DNA of 49,364 nucleotides, taken from assembly GCA_017482485.1 (NCBI GenBank), contig JAFUMV010000122.1:1-49364 (forward strand). Direction: 5' to 3'. Shown piece after piece: positions 34,365-42,575 of the stretch (positions are counted from its first letter, which is position 1; every line of letters begins with the position of its first letter). The notes beneath the pieces are model-generated. The model was given only the letters and a program-made list of their open reading frames with translations. It searched no databases and was not told the DNA's origin. The position numbers were made by a program, and so were the translations under genes. This stretch comes from Lachnospiraceae bacterium. GTDB taxonomy: Bacteria; Bacillota; Clostridia; Lachnospirales; Lachnospiraceae.

Positions 34365-35549
34365 ATGGATTTAAGAGGTAAGGAGCCCATCAATAAAGGG
34401 CGCTATGATGTAATTGTTGTCGGCGGTGGAATTGCCGGCGTGGCAGCAGCTGTTTCGGCAGCAAGAAACAAAGCAAAGACTCTTCTGATTGAAAAGAGTG
34501 TAAACCTGGGCGGCCTGGCAACCACCGGTCTGATTTCCTGGTATGAGCCGCTGTGCGATGGACAGGGAAAACAGATGATCGGCGGCATTTCAGAAGAGCT
34601 GATCAAGCTGTCTGTAGCCTATGGTCTTGACAATCTGGCGAAGAGCTGGGGCGGAAGCAGACCCGATCAGAAAAATCCGGAAAGATACTGCACCTTCTTT
34701 TCTCCGACAATCTTCAGCATTGCGTTGGATGATTATGTGCTGAAAAACGGTGTTGAACTTCGTTTTGATACTTTAGCTACTTATCCTGTAATGGATGGCA
34801 AAAAATGTACCGGCGTGGTAGTGGAAAGCGTAAACGGCAGAGAATATTTTGAGGCAGCTGCTGTGGTGGATGCCACAGGCGATGCTTCCGTGATGGACCG
34901 GGCCGGTGTTCCCACTGTGCTGGGAAAGAATTTCATGTCCTTTGTGGCACATTATTATGACACGGATGATGCACAAAAGCTGGCGGAAACGAGAGATACC
35001 AGACTTTTTAGAAAATGGATGTCAGTTGGCGCCGATCTGGAAGGAAATGGGCAGCCCGAAGGCATGAAGTTTTTTGCAGAAGGTACGGCTGAAGAACTGA
35101 CGGAGTACATGATTATCGGAAAACAGAAGCTCTTTGAAAGAATCAAAGCAAAAGGCAAGAACAATTTTGACATCACCACGCTTCCTTATATGCCGCAGTT
35201 TCGTACCATCCGACGCATTGCAGGAAGATGTGATTTCCCGGCAATTGACGGAAAGACGTATGAAGATTCCATTGGCTGGTGCGGTGATTTCAGACCGAAG
35301 GGAATTGGAAAACATTATCAGATTCCTTTTTCGTCCATGTATCATGAAGACTTTGAGAACCTTGTGGCAGCAGGAAGAATCATTTCCGCACCTCAGGGAG
35401 ACGGATGGGAAGTGGCCCGTGTCATTCCTGTCTGCGGCCTGACCGGTGAAGTGGCCGGAAAAGCAGCGGCACTGTGTGCGCAAAAACAGATCAGCATGGA
35501 TCAGATCAGAAAAGAATATATGGATCAAATCAGATGTCCCGAAGTTTAA
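34365..35549 (+). CDS. FAD-dependent oxidoreductase (FAD_oxidored family)
   Basis: This 394-residue protein has an N-terminal dinucleotide motif YDVIVVGGGIAGVAAAVSAARN, then GGLATTGLISWYEPLCDG, typical of the FAD-dependent oxidoreductases often found in sugar and cyclitol clusters. A second motif VVDATGDASVMDRAG and a C-terminal GDGWEVARVIP complete the FAD site. The ATG at 34365 follows GGAGG; the longer frame from 34272 overlaps the cupin gene. It is the last gene of the AraC-3 operon; a strong terminator follows. The electron acceptor in an anaerobe is unknown. Confidence 0.88.
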   Translation: MDLRGKEPINKGRYDVIVVGGGIAGVAAAVSAARNKAKTLLIEKSVNLGGLATTGLISWYEPLCDGQGKQMIGGISEELIKLSVAYGLDNLAKSWGGSRPDQKNPERYCTFFSPTIFSIALDDYVLKNGVELRFDTLATYPVMDGKKCTGVVVESVNGREYFEAAAVVDATGDASVMDRAGVPTVLGKNFMSFVAHYYDTDDAQKLAETRDTRLFRKWMSVGADLEGNGQPEGMKFFAEGTAEELTEYMIIGKQKLFERIKAKGKNNFDITTLPYMPQFRTIRRIAGRCDFPAIDGKTYEDSIGWCGDFRPKGIGKHYQIPFSSMYHEDFENLVAAGRIISAPQGDGWEVARVIPVCGLTGEVAGKAAALCAQKQISMDQIRKEYMDQIRCPEV

Positions 35550-35580
35550 ACAGGCGGCCCCTTGTGGGCCGCCTGTTTTT
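35549..35580 (+). terminator. Strong intrinsic terminator of the module 3 operon
   Basis: The 12-bp perfect stem AACAGGCGGCCC/GGGCCGCCTGTT has a 5-nt loop and a T run to 35580. Confidence 0.93.
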
Positions 35581-35583
35581 CTG

Positions 35584-35602
35584 GTGCGCCTGGCGGGCGC
35601 AC
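35584..35602 (+). mobile_element. Possible 5' stump of a group IIC intron
   Basis: GTGCGCC-TGGC-GGGCGCAC differs by one base from the first 19 nt of the group IIC intron at 49229 and, like it, starts just after an intrinsic terminator. Similarity stops after about 20 nt, where the AraC-4 stop codon begins. It may instead be a chance GC-rich hairpin. Confidence 0.3.
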
Positions 35603-35604
35603 GC

Positions 35605-36420
35605 TCAGGTCGGATACACGTATGAATTTCGAAATTCCCGGGGGGAAACCCCGAAATTCTTCCGGAAGCAGTCGCTGAAATAGGACTGGGAGGAAAATCC
35701 GCATTGGGATGCAATCACGGATAACGGCAGCGATGTGGTTGCAAGCAGCGATTTGGCGGCAGACAGGCGCAGTGTGGTCAGGTAGGCATTCGGGGTGGTG
35801 TGCACTGTTGCCAGAAAGATCCTGTAAAAATGGGAAGAACTCAAGGAACAGTGCTGGGCGATGGCCTGGACCGTGAGGGGCTCTGCATAATTTTCCCTCA
35901 TGAAATCGATGGCTTTGCTGACCACGGAGGCTGTCTGGGGTTCCCGGGTCTGACGGCGCTGAAGCGCCAGATCCTTTTGTAATCGGCAGAAAAAGGAAAC
36001 GAGCCTGGCGGAAGCGTCCAGATCACTGTAAGGTTCAAAGCTCAGAAGCGTCTGACAGAGAAACGAAAGCTCCGGTCCATATTTTTCATATCCCATATCG
36101 GGATGATAGCCGCAGGTGGAATCAACCAGCGCGCGCAGCTGCTCATCCAGGCTGCCGAAATGGACAAAAATGGAGGAAAAATGCAGCGTACTCTGGCGCT
36201 TGTCTCCGGGGCGGGCGATCAGCATATCCCCCTTGTGGATGGGATAGCTTTTGCCGTTTAAATGGGAAATTCCGCCGTCGAGGATAAAAAGCTCCAGCTC
36301 GTATTCAATCACCGTGCGCAGATGGCTGACAGAATTTTCCGGATATTTTTCAGGATCGCTGAATTTATCGTGGGAATCAAAAATTCCCGCGCTGGAAAGA
36401 AGCGGTAAGCTGACGGACAT
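35605..36420 (-). CDS. AraC-family transcriptional regulator (AraC-4)
   Basis: This 271-residue protein has a cupin-like N-terminal half (LELFILDGGISHLNG, HKGDMLIARPGDKR) and two C-terminal helix-turn-helix motifs (LTVQAIAQHCSLSSSHFYRIF, and LSVIASQCGFSSQSYFSDCF ending in GVSPREFRN). The ATG at 36420 is supported by GGAGG 8 nt upstream; the longer frame from 36597 adds a hydrophobic stretch without a ribosome binding site. It is divergent from the sugar acid dehydratase and SDR genes and probably controls them. Confidence 0.9.
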   Translation of the reverse strand: MSVSLPLLSSAGIFDSHDKFSDPEKYPENSVSHLRTVIEYELELFILDGGISHLNGKSYPIHKGDMLIARPGDKRQSTLHFSSIFVHFGSLDEQLRALVDSTCGYHPDMGYEKYGPELSFLCQTLLSFEPYSDLDASARLVSFFCRLQKDLALQRRQTREPQTASVVSKAIDFMRENYAEPLTVQAIAQHCSLSSSHFYRIFLATVHTTPNAYLTTLRLSAAKSLLATTSLPLSVIASQCGFSSQSYFSDCFRKNFGVSPREFRNSYVYPT

Positions 36421-36635
36421 GATACATCCCTCCTTTGCAATGTTATGGTTCATGCGGATGTGCAGATGGAAAGGGGACAGTCCGCACAATAAACAGAATG
36501 ATAGGATTTTTAAAAAGTATGGCATGATACTGAAACAAAGCATGCAAATACTGTGATAAGCTATATTATAACAGATGGGAAAGAATTGAAAATACATTTT
36601 TAAAAACAGGTTGGATAAAAGAAAGGAATCATAAC

Positions 36636-37796
36636 ATGAAAGTTACAGATGTAAAAGCGTTCGTGGTGGATTGCTTCCGCACGAACTGGGTATTCGTAAA
36701 GGTTTATACCGACGAAGGCATCACCGGAGTGGGCGAAGGAACCCTGGAATATAAGGAAAAGGCATTCCTGGGCGCATTGGAACACATCAAGGAGTATCTG
36801 GTGGGTCAAAATCCATTAGACATCGAAAAGCACTGGCACAGCGTTTACAGAGATGCTTACTGGCGCGGCGGTCCGGTGCTGATGAGCGCCCTTTCCGCGG
36901 TGGAAATGGCACTTTGGGATATCCTGGGCAAACATTTAAATGTGCCGGTATGGCAGCTTCTGGGCGGCAAGGTCAATGACAAGGTGAGAATTTATGTCAA
37001 CGGCTGGTTTTCCGGTGCAAAAGAGCCGGAAGAATTCGCGGAGAAAGCAAAAATTGCCATGGAAAGAGGCGTGACCGCCCTGAAATGGGATCCTTTCGGA
37101 AAAAATTATCTCCAGATTTCCAATGCTGACCTGGACAAGGCGCTGCGCTGCGTTTCCATGGTGAGAGAGGCTGTAGGAAATAAAGTTGACCTTCTGATCG
37201 AAGGGCACGGCAGATTCGATGTGCCCACCGGCATCCGTATTGCGAAAGAGCTGGAGCCCTTCAAGCCCATGTTCTTTGAAGAACCCGTTCCGCCGGATAA
37301 TCTGGAAGCATTAAAAGCGGTGAGAGACAAGTCTCCCGTTGCGATTTCCGCAGGGGAAAGACTGTATTCCAGATGGGATTACAGAAAGCTCTTTGATCTG
37401 CGCGCTTCGGACTACATACAGCCCGACATTTCCCATGCCGGCGGCATCATGGAACTGAAAAAAATCGCAGCGGAAGCGGAGAGCCGTTACATTCCCTTTG
37501 CACCCCACAATCCGTCCGGCCCTGTTGCAAATGCGGCAACCCTGCAGCTGGCAGCGACCTGCCCGAATTTCTGCATTCTGGAAATTATGTACAGTGATGT
37601 GGAGTGGAGAAAAGAGGTTGTAAACGAGGAATTGAAATACGAAGACGGCTACATCACCATTCCCGACAAACCGGGACTGGGCATTGAAATCAATGAAGAG
37701 GAGTGCTTAAAACACCCTTACCAGCCTCACACCCTGCGCCACTATACCGGCGCGCTGACGGATATCAGACCGGCAAAATCGGAATTTTATTTCTGA
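36636..37796 (+). CDS. Mandelate racemase / galactonate dehydratase-type enolase superfamily enzyme
   Basis: This 386-residue protein has an N-terminal capping domain (WRGGPVLMSALSAVEMALWDI) and a TIM barrel with metal ligands in LIEGHGRFD, FFEEPVPPDN and ISAGERL. The Asp-His dyad follows in QPDISHAGGI and PHNPSGP. This pattern fits the mandelate racemase subgroup that dehydrates sugar acids such as D-galactonate, giving 2-keto-3-deoxy acids with magnesium. The exact substrate cannot be read from sequence. It is the first gene of the AraC-4 module, with AAAGGAA upstream. Confidence 0.88.
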   Translation: MKVTDVKAFVVDCFRTNWVFVKVYTDEGITGVGEGTLEYKEKAFLGALEHIKEYLVGQNPLDIEKHWHSVYRDAYWRGGPVLMSALSAVEMALWDILGKHLNVPVWQLLGGKVNDKVRIYVNGWFSGAKEPEEFAEKAKIAMERGVTALKWDPFGKNYLQISNADLDKALRCVSMVREAVGNKVDLLIEGHGRFDVPTGIRIAKELEPFKPMFFEEPVPPDNLEALKAVRDKSPVAISAGERLYSRWDYRKLFDLRASDYIQPDISHAGGIMELKKIAAEAESRYIPFAPHNPSGPVANAATLQLAATCPNFCILEIMYSDVEWRKEVVNEELKYEDGYITIPDKPGLGIEINEEECLKHPYQPHTLRHYTGALTDIRPAKSEFYF

Positions 37797-37870
37797 TCGG
37801 CCGGCACTGCAGCGGGAGCAGCGGGCTTGAAAGCTTCGGCCAGCCGCGCTGTATCTAAAAAGGAGCAATG

Positions 37871-37887
37871 GCTGCCCTGCGGGCAGC
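37871..37887 (+). repeat. Hairpin directly before the SDR ribosome binding site
   Basis: GCTGCC-CTGCG-GGCAGC ends a few bases before AAGGAG. It could modulate translation of the SDR or protect its mRNA end. Confidence 0.5.
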
Positions 37888-37901
37888 AGTAAGGAGACAA
37901 T

Positions 37902-38720
37902 ATGAAAAAAGCAATGCTTGTAACAGGGGGCACCGTGGGAACGGGGCTTGCCACTGCAGAACGTTTTGCAAAAGAAGGATATGACGTGTTCATCACCTCC
38001 CGCAGCGCAGAGCGCGCTCAGGAAGCGGCGGACCAGGTGGCGGCAAAATACGGCGTTTTCGCCAAAGGCTATGGACTGGCTGTGGGCGATGAACAGGCCG
38101 TCATCGATGTGTTTAAAGACATCGACAGCCTGGACCGATTTGTGGAGACTGTCGTATTAAATGCGGCGAATATGGGATTTGGTGACGATCCGGTAAAAGG
38201 AATGGATTTCTTTTCTGTTCCTGTGGCAGAGTTTCAGGGTGTATTCGAGACCAATCTGGTGTGGAATTTCATGATCGTGCGCCAGGCGGCTCTGCGCATG
38301 AAAGAGGTGCATAAGGGAGCCATTGTGTTTATCAGTTCAAACACCGCTTACAGAGCGATCCCCAACCGCAGCGCCTACTGCGCGTCCAAGGGCGGCATTA
38401 ACGCAATGTCCAAAGCTTTTGCCATCGATCTTGGCCCTTACGGCATCCGCAGCAACGTGGTGCTTCCGGGAACCATCAAGACAGCCCGCTGGGTGAAGAT
38501 GGGCTCCAAACAGATCGTCAACGGCGAACTGACTCCCATTGGCGACATTTCCGACTTTGAGGACATCGCAAACGCGGCATGGTATCTGGGCAGCGATCAG
38601 TCCAAAAACGTGACCGGAACCGAGATTCATGTGGACGGCGGTATGAGCTGCCAGCTCTATCCCCAGGTGCTCAATACGCTGAAGAAAGAGCACATGGAGC
38701 GGATGGGACAGGAAAACTGA
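37902..38720 (+). CDS. Short-chain dehydrogenase/reductase
   Basis: This 272-residue SDR of the classical type has cofactor motif TGGTVGTGLA, the structural motif LNAANMG, catalytic Ser in VFISSNT, and YCASK. The VDGGMS end is typical for the family. Next to a sugar acid dehydratase it probably reduces or oxidises a keto-deoxy sugar acid or keto sugar with NAD(P). It is the last gene of module 4, followed by an intrinsic terminator. Confidence 0.9.
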   Translation: MKKAMLVTGGTVGTGLATAERFAKEGYDVFITSRSAERAQEAADQVAAKYGVFAKGYGLAVGDEQAVIDVFKDIDSLDRFVETVVLNAANMGFGDDPVKGMDFFSVPVAEFQGVFETNLVWNFMIVRQAALRMKEVHKGAIVFISSNTAYRAIPNRSAYCASKGGINAMSKAFAIDLGPYGIRSNVVLPGTIKTARWVKMGSKQIVNGELTPIGDISDFEDIANAAWYLGSDQSKNVTGTEIHVDGGMSCQLYPQVLNTLKKEHMERMGQEN

Positions 38721-38730
38721 CCGTTTTTAC

Positions 38731-38779
38731 ACATCCCCAAAGGAATCAGAAAGCGTTGATTCCTTCGGGGATGTTTTTT
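38731..38779 (+). terminator. Intrinsic terminator after the SDR gene
   Basis: The 17-bp stem from ACATCCCC to AGGAATC pairs with 38758-38774 (one mismatch) and is followed by six T's. Confidence 0.92.
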
Positions 38780-38915
38780 GCTCTACAGGAATTTTCTCCG
38801 AAAATTCCTGTAGAGCAAAAATGCGCTTCGCGCAACGATGCGTACTCGCACGTGGTGAAATTGTCGCTTCGCGACCGCGCTCGACGCGGAGTGTGCGCTA
38901 TTGCGCACACTTTTT
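38775..38915. repeat. Cluster of four palindromes (REP/MITE-like element)
   Basis: This holds a perfect 22-bp hairpin with a 3-nt loop (38775-38821), then TGCGC-TTC-GCGCA (38822-38834), GTCGC-TTC-GCGAC (38863-38875), and GTGTGCGC-TATT-GCGCACAC (38891-38910) with five T's. Two of the loops are identical (TTC). No ORF crosses it. With the preceding terminator it fills most of the 38721-39045 gap. It could be a small mobile palindromic element or a structured RNA. Confidence 0.7.
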
Positions 38916-39045
38916 GTTTGTTGAAATACCTGATTAATGGGATTGTGAGGGGAAAGAGCAAAATACTGCATCTGGACGCCCTGGCCTTAATGTGGTAAAA
39001 TTTGCGAAGATTACAGCAATCATTTTGTGTAAGGAAAGCAAATAC

Positions 39046-39807
39046 ATGGAGCTACAAAATACAGCACATATTTTAAAAAGCATAATGAACGTTGGAGAAA
39101 TCATGCTTACATCGGGAGCTGGGATAAACCGGGTGGAAGATACCATTCAGCGGATGCTCTACGCCTATGGGTGTGTCAGGGTGGATGTTTTTTCCATCAC
39201 TTCAAGCATCGTTGTGACCGTGCAGGATAAAGACGGGGAAATCTATACACAAACCAGAAGAATACTGGCCTATGAAACCAATTTGAATAAGGTGGAACGA
39301 TGTAATGCGCTGTCAAGGCAGGTTTGCCGCAAGACGCTGGAACTTGACAGGCTTTCCCAGGCGGTGGAAGAAATTCGGACATGTACCGATTATTCCGATG
39401 GTGTGATTTTGGTGGCTTACGGCTGCATTTCAGCGGCTTTTTCTGTTTTTTTCGGCGGTACGGCAGGGGATGGAATCGCCGCGTTTATCGGCGGGCTGCT
39501 TTTGTATTTTGTAGGACGTATCCTGAATCAGCTGCATGTGCACAGCATTATTCTCACGATATTGTCCTCCATGTGCGTGGCGCTGAGCGCTGCAGGATTA
39601 ACCTGGCTGGGCCTGGGAGATTCCGTGGATAAAATTATCATCGGGAATATCATGCTGTTAATCCCCGGAATCTCGTTGACGACAGCATTGCGAGATATGA
39701 TCAGCGGCGATACGATCAGCGGACTTTTGGGACTATGCGAGGCGCTGATCCGGGCATTGGCAATTGCGATTGGGTTTGCCGCCGTATTATGGCGCTTTCA
39801 GGGATGA
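39046..39807 (+). CDS. Threonine/serine exporter family protein, larger subunit (ThrE N-terminal domain)
   Basis: This 253-residue protein begins with a cytoplasmic segment (IMNVGEIMLTSGAGINRVEDTI, SITSSIVVTVQD) typical of the DUF1212/ThrE family, followed by about five membrane spans from residue 105 onward. The family exports threonine, serine or, as YjjP/YjjB, succinate. The ATG at 39046 is preferred over 38992 because of the AAGGAA site and family-like start. Its stop overlaps or nearly touches the next gene, which encodes the partner subunit. Confidence 0.85.
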   Translation: MELQNTAHILKSIMNVGEIMLTSGAGINRVEDTIQRMLYAYGCVRVDVFSITSSIVVTVQDKDGEIYTQTRRILAYETNLNKVERCNALSRQVCRKTLELDRLSQAVEEIRTCTDYSDGVILVAYGCISAAFSVFFGGTAGDGIAAFIGGLLLYFVGRILNQLHVHSIILTILSSMCVALSAAGLTWLGLGDSVDKIIIGNIMLLIPGISLTTALRDMISGDTISGLLGLCEALIRALAIAIGFAAVLWRFQG

Positions 39808-39818
39808 TGGGGGCTGTT

Positions 39819-40268
39819 ATGAGAAATGAATTGATCCAGATTTGTACAGGAATGCTGGGCTCTGTCGGCTTTGCAATAATTTTTCATGTACAAAAAGAAA
39901 AACTGACTGCTGTCGCAGCAGGCGGTGCTCTGTCCTGGATAGTGTATCTGGCAGTGCTGGAGCGATATGGGGATAAAACGGGAGCACTTTTTATTTCCAC
40001 CGTTATTGTGACGGTTCTGGCAGAGATTTTGGCCCGGATTATGAAAACACCGGCGACAACTTTACTGGTTCCCATGCTGGTTCCGCTGATTCCCGGAAGT
40101 GATTTGTATTACACAACCAGTTATCTGGTGAACGGAAAAATGGAGGAATGCGTGTCCAGTCTGGACTCGTTAGTGAAGTCGGCCGGTGCCATTGCCTTTG
40201 GAATCATGAGCATTACCTGTCTGTTTCAGGTGATCGCAGTCAGAAAAAAATTTTCAGAGAACAGATAA
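39819..40268 (+). CDS. Threonine/serine exporter family protein, smaller subunit (ThrE_2/DUF3815)
   Basis: This 149-residue protein has four hydrophobic segments with VPMLVPLIPGSDLYYTTSYLV, the mark of the C-terminal ThrE half. It begins about 12 bp after the larger subunit with GGGGG as ribosome binding site; an overlapping ATGA start at 39804 is possible. The two proteins correspond to a ThrE split into separate subunits, as in YjjP/YjjB. Confidence 0.83.
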   Translation: MRNELIQICTGMLGSVGFAIIFHVQKEKLTAVAAGGALSWIVYLAVLERYGDKTGALFISTVIVTVLAEILARIMKTPATTLLVPMLVPLIPGSDLYYTTSYLVNGKMEECVSSLDSLVKSAGAIAFGIMSITCLFQVIAVRKKFSENR

Positions 40269-40281
40269 GACGGAGTCCGTT

Positions 40282-41547
40282 ATGAGATACATAAAACCTG
40301 ATTATTATGACAAATTTCAGTGCACTGCAGATAAGTGTCCGGACACCTGCTGCGCGGGCTGGCAGATTGTGATAGATGAAGCATCCCTGGAAAAGTACGA
40401 TGAGATGACCGGCAGTTTCGGAAACAGAGTCCACAACAGCATCGACTGGGAGGAAGGCTGCTTTTTTCAATATGAAGGACGATGTGCCTTTTTAAATGAA
40501 CAGAACCTGTGTGATCTGCAAAAGCAGATGGGAGAGGAAAGCCTTTGTGATACCTGCAGAAACTATCCCAGGCATACGGAGGAATATGAAGGACTGCGGG
40601 AATTGTCTTTGTCCTTATCCTGTCCAGCGGCGGCGGAAATGATTCTGTCACAACAGGGGATGCCCCGGTTTGTCATCACAGAAGATGACAGAGGAGACGA
40701 GCTGGAAGACGAATTTGAGGACTTTGATCTGCTGCTTTTTACACAGCTGGAGGATGCGAGAAAAGCAGTGTTTGATTCTTTAAAGAGTGAAAAAGCCCCC
40801 AAGATAGAAAGTGGTTCGCACAAAGAAAACGGATTTTATCAGGGCCTGGACAGAGCACAGATAACATTGCAGGATAAAATGCAAAAATGTATGGAAATGG
40901 CGGAAAAAATGCAGAAATGCGTGGAAGAAGGCCGCTATTTTGAGATAGAGGAATGTGTCAGGCAGTTTTGTGATAAACAGAGCAGTACAGCAATAGAGGC
41001 GGCGCCAAACGCAGCTGATGCCAAAGCTTATAAAACGGAAGGTGTGGGAAACGATGGCGCAGGCACAGATCCGTATGAGCAGAAAATTTCCCTTTATCGG
41101 ACCATGAAACAGCTGGAGCGGCTGCGGGAAGAATGGACGGATCTGCTTTCGGAAATGGAGCGGATTTTGTATGACGGAGGCAGGGAAAATTATCTGCGGA
41201 TTCAGAAGGACTTTCATGCCTGGCTGGAGCATGTGCCGGAGCGGAAAGCGTGCTGGGAAAATGTGGGCCTTCAGTTGTTTGTATTCTTTGTCTACACCTA
41301 TTTTTGCGGCGCGGTATACGATGACTGGATTTACAGCAAAATGGCGCTGGCGGTATCCTCAGTAGAATTTATCCGGGAGCTTTTGATGGCAAGATGGAAG
41401 AAGAACGGAGAAATTTGTTTTGCAGACTATGCAGAACTGTCTTATCGCTATGCCAGGGAAATTGAGCATTCTGATCTTAATCTGAATACGCTGGAAGAGA
41501 CATTTATGGAGCATTGCTGCTTGCCGGGTATCCCGCCACACATCTGA
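40282..41547 (+). CDS. FliB-family (flagellin lysine-N-methylase-like) protein
   Basis: This 421-residue protein has the cysteine-rich N-terminus of the FliB family: FQCTADKCPDTCCAGWQI, then CAFLNEQNLCDL and SLCDTCRNYPRH, positions that could hold an iron-sulfur cluster. FliB methylates lysines of flagellin in Salmonella. No flagellar gene is visible here, so the target is unknown. The middle (about 180-270) is charged and helical, with a low-complexity segment. It starts 14 bp after the ThrE small subunit and may share its transcript. Confidence 0.82.
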   Translation: MRYIKPDYYDKFQCTADKCPDTCCAGWQIVIDEASLEKYDEMTGSFGNRVHNSIDWEEGCFFQYEGRCAFLNEQNLCDLQKQMGEESLCDTCRNYPRHTEEYEGLRELSLSLSCPAAAEMILSQQGMPRFVITEDDRGDELEDEFEDFDLLLFTQLEDARKAVFDSLKSEKAPKIESGSHKENGFYQGLDRAQITLQDKMQKCMEMAEKMQKCVEEGRYFEIEECVRQFCDKQSSTAIEAAPNAADAKAYKTEGVGNDGAGTDPYEQKISLYRTMKQLERLREEWTDLLSEMERILYDGGRENYLRIQKDFHAWLEHVPERKACWENVGLQLFVFFVYTYFCGAVYDDWIYSKMALAVSSVEFIRELLMARWKKNGEICFADYAELSYRYAREIEHSDLNLNTLEETFMEHCCLPGIPPHI

Positions 41548-41605
41548 CAGTAATCTGCGTATGTTAATTTGGGGCCTGCGTGGGCACAGGTAAAAAAATT
41601 CTATG

Positions 41606-41635
41606 TTGACACCGCACGACAGACAGTGCTAAAAT
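41606..41635 (+). promoter_or_regulatory. Sigma-A promoter of the mgtC-glp operon
   Basis: TTGACA (41606-41611) and TAAAAT (41630-41635) are separated by 18 bp. The start codon lies about 170 bp downstream, leaving a long leader. Confidence 0.75.
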
Positions 41636-41640
41636 AAGTT

Positions 41641-41709
41641 TGATACAGAGAACAGGAGACGTATCAAAACAGGAGGGTAATCCTCTTTGTTTTGTTACGT
41701 CTTTTTTTT
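41641..41709 (+). promoter_or_regulatory. Leader attenuator: terminator with a competing hairpin
   Basis: AGACGTA and CAAAACA (41657-41671) pair with TGTTTTG and TACGTCT (41688-41702), followed by eight T's, a strong terminator just after the promoter and before the first gene. TGATAC (41641-41646) can pair with GTATCA (41661-41666) and would break this terminator. The operon encodes a GlpP-type antiterminator (45642), the obvious candidate to act here. Confidence 0.7.
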
Positions 41710-41806
41710 GTGCTGTGGGGAAGACCTTGTCGCACTGACATTTTATTCTGCTGCTGCCGCCGCGGCGGGGGACGGCGCAGTAAAACAGATGCATAAAGGA
41801 GGGGCT

Positions 41807-42502
41807 ATGGAGTACTTAAGAGAATTGAATATGGCATCAATTGTGTTTCGGATTTTTCTGGCGGTTTTAATCGGAGGAGTTCTGGGCATCGAGAGGGGGA
41901 AAAAGAATCGTCCGGCGGGATTTCGGACTTACATCCTGGTTTGTCTGGGCGCAACGCTGGTAATGCTGACCAATCAGTATGTGTATGACCGTTATGGATT
42001 GGGAGATCCGGTGCGTATGGGAGCGCAGGTGATCAGCGGCATCGGTTTTCTGGGAGCCGGGACGATTGTGATGACCGGAAGGAATAAGGTCAAAGGCATC
42101 ACTACGGCAGCATGTCTGTGGACAGCGGCCTGCAGCGGTCTGGCCATAGGAATCGGTTTTTATGAAGGGGCGATTCTGTGCGGTGTGGTAATTGTGTTCA
42201 CCATGTCGGGGCTGCAGCGATTTGATAACTGGATGAGACAAAGATCCAGATATCTGGATCTTTACATCGAATATAATGGAGGCAAGGGAGCATTCAGCGA
42301 ATTTCTGGAGTATGCCCGGGAAAATCAGTTTGATGTGACGAACATTCAGGTGAGTCAGGAAGAATTTTATCATAAGGATAAAGGAAAACAAAAGACATTG
42401 AGTTACACATTGACAGTGGTCAGCAATATAAAGCGGACCCATGCGGAAATGATTGATGTGCTGACGAAAGCCAGAGGCATTCAGTATATTGAAGAATTGT
42501 AA
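41807..42502 (+). CDS. MgtC/SapB family membrane protein
   Basis: This 231-residue protein has four hydrophobic segments with family motifs GGVLGIERGKKNRPAGFRTY, GAQVISGIGFLGAGTI and KGITTAACLW, then a C-terminal ACT-like domain of about 80 residues. MgtC homologues are linked to magnesium homeostasis and membrane ATPase control. The ATG at 41807 follows AAAGGAGG; the longer frame runs through the leader terminator and is rejected. It is the first gene of the operon, 73 bp before the glpA-like gene, with no terminator between. Confidence 0.88.
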   Translation: MEYLRELNMASIVFRIFLAVLIGGVLGIERGKKNRPAGFRTYILVCLGATLVMLTNQYVYDRYGLGDPVRMGAQVISGIGFLGAGTIVMTGRNKVKGITTAACLWTAACSGLAIGIGFYEGAILCGVVIVFTMSGLQRFDNWMRQRSRYLDLYIEYNGGKGAFSEFLEYARENQFDVTNIQVSQEEFYHKDKGKQKTLSYTLTVVSNIKRTHAEMIDVLTKARGIQYIEEL

Positions 42503-42575
42503 AAAATGTTCGCCTGGCACAAGAGAAGTGTATGGGCAGAACAAAAGGTTTCCATAAAACAGGAGGAAAAAGAGT

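Noticed and set aside
36421-36597. N-terminal extension of AraC-4 that would add a hydrophobic segment
   Set aside because: No ribosome binding site; GGAGG sits correctly before the ATG at 36420, and other AraC proteins here start at the cupin-like domain.
41687-41806. N-terminal extension of the MgtC-family protein
   Set aside because: It would translate through the leader terminator; AAAGGAGG precedes the ATG at 41807.
41548-41806. Magnesium riboswitch upstream of mgtC
   Set aside because: Only about 20 nt lie between the promoter and the terminator hairpin, too short for an M-box aptamer.
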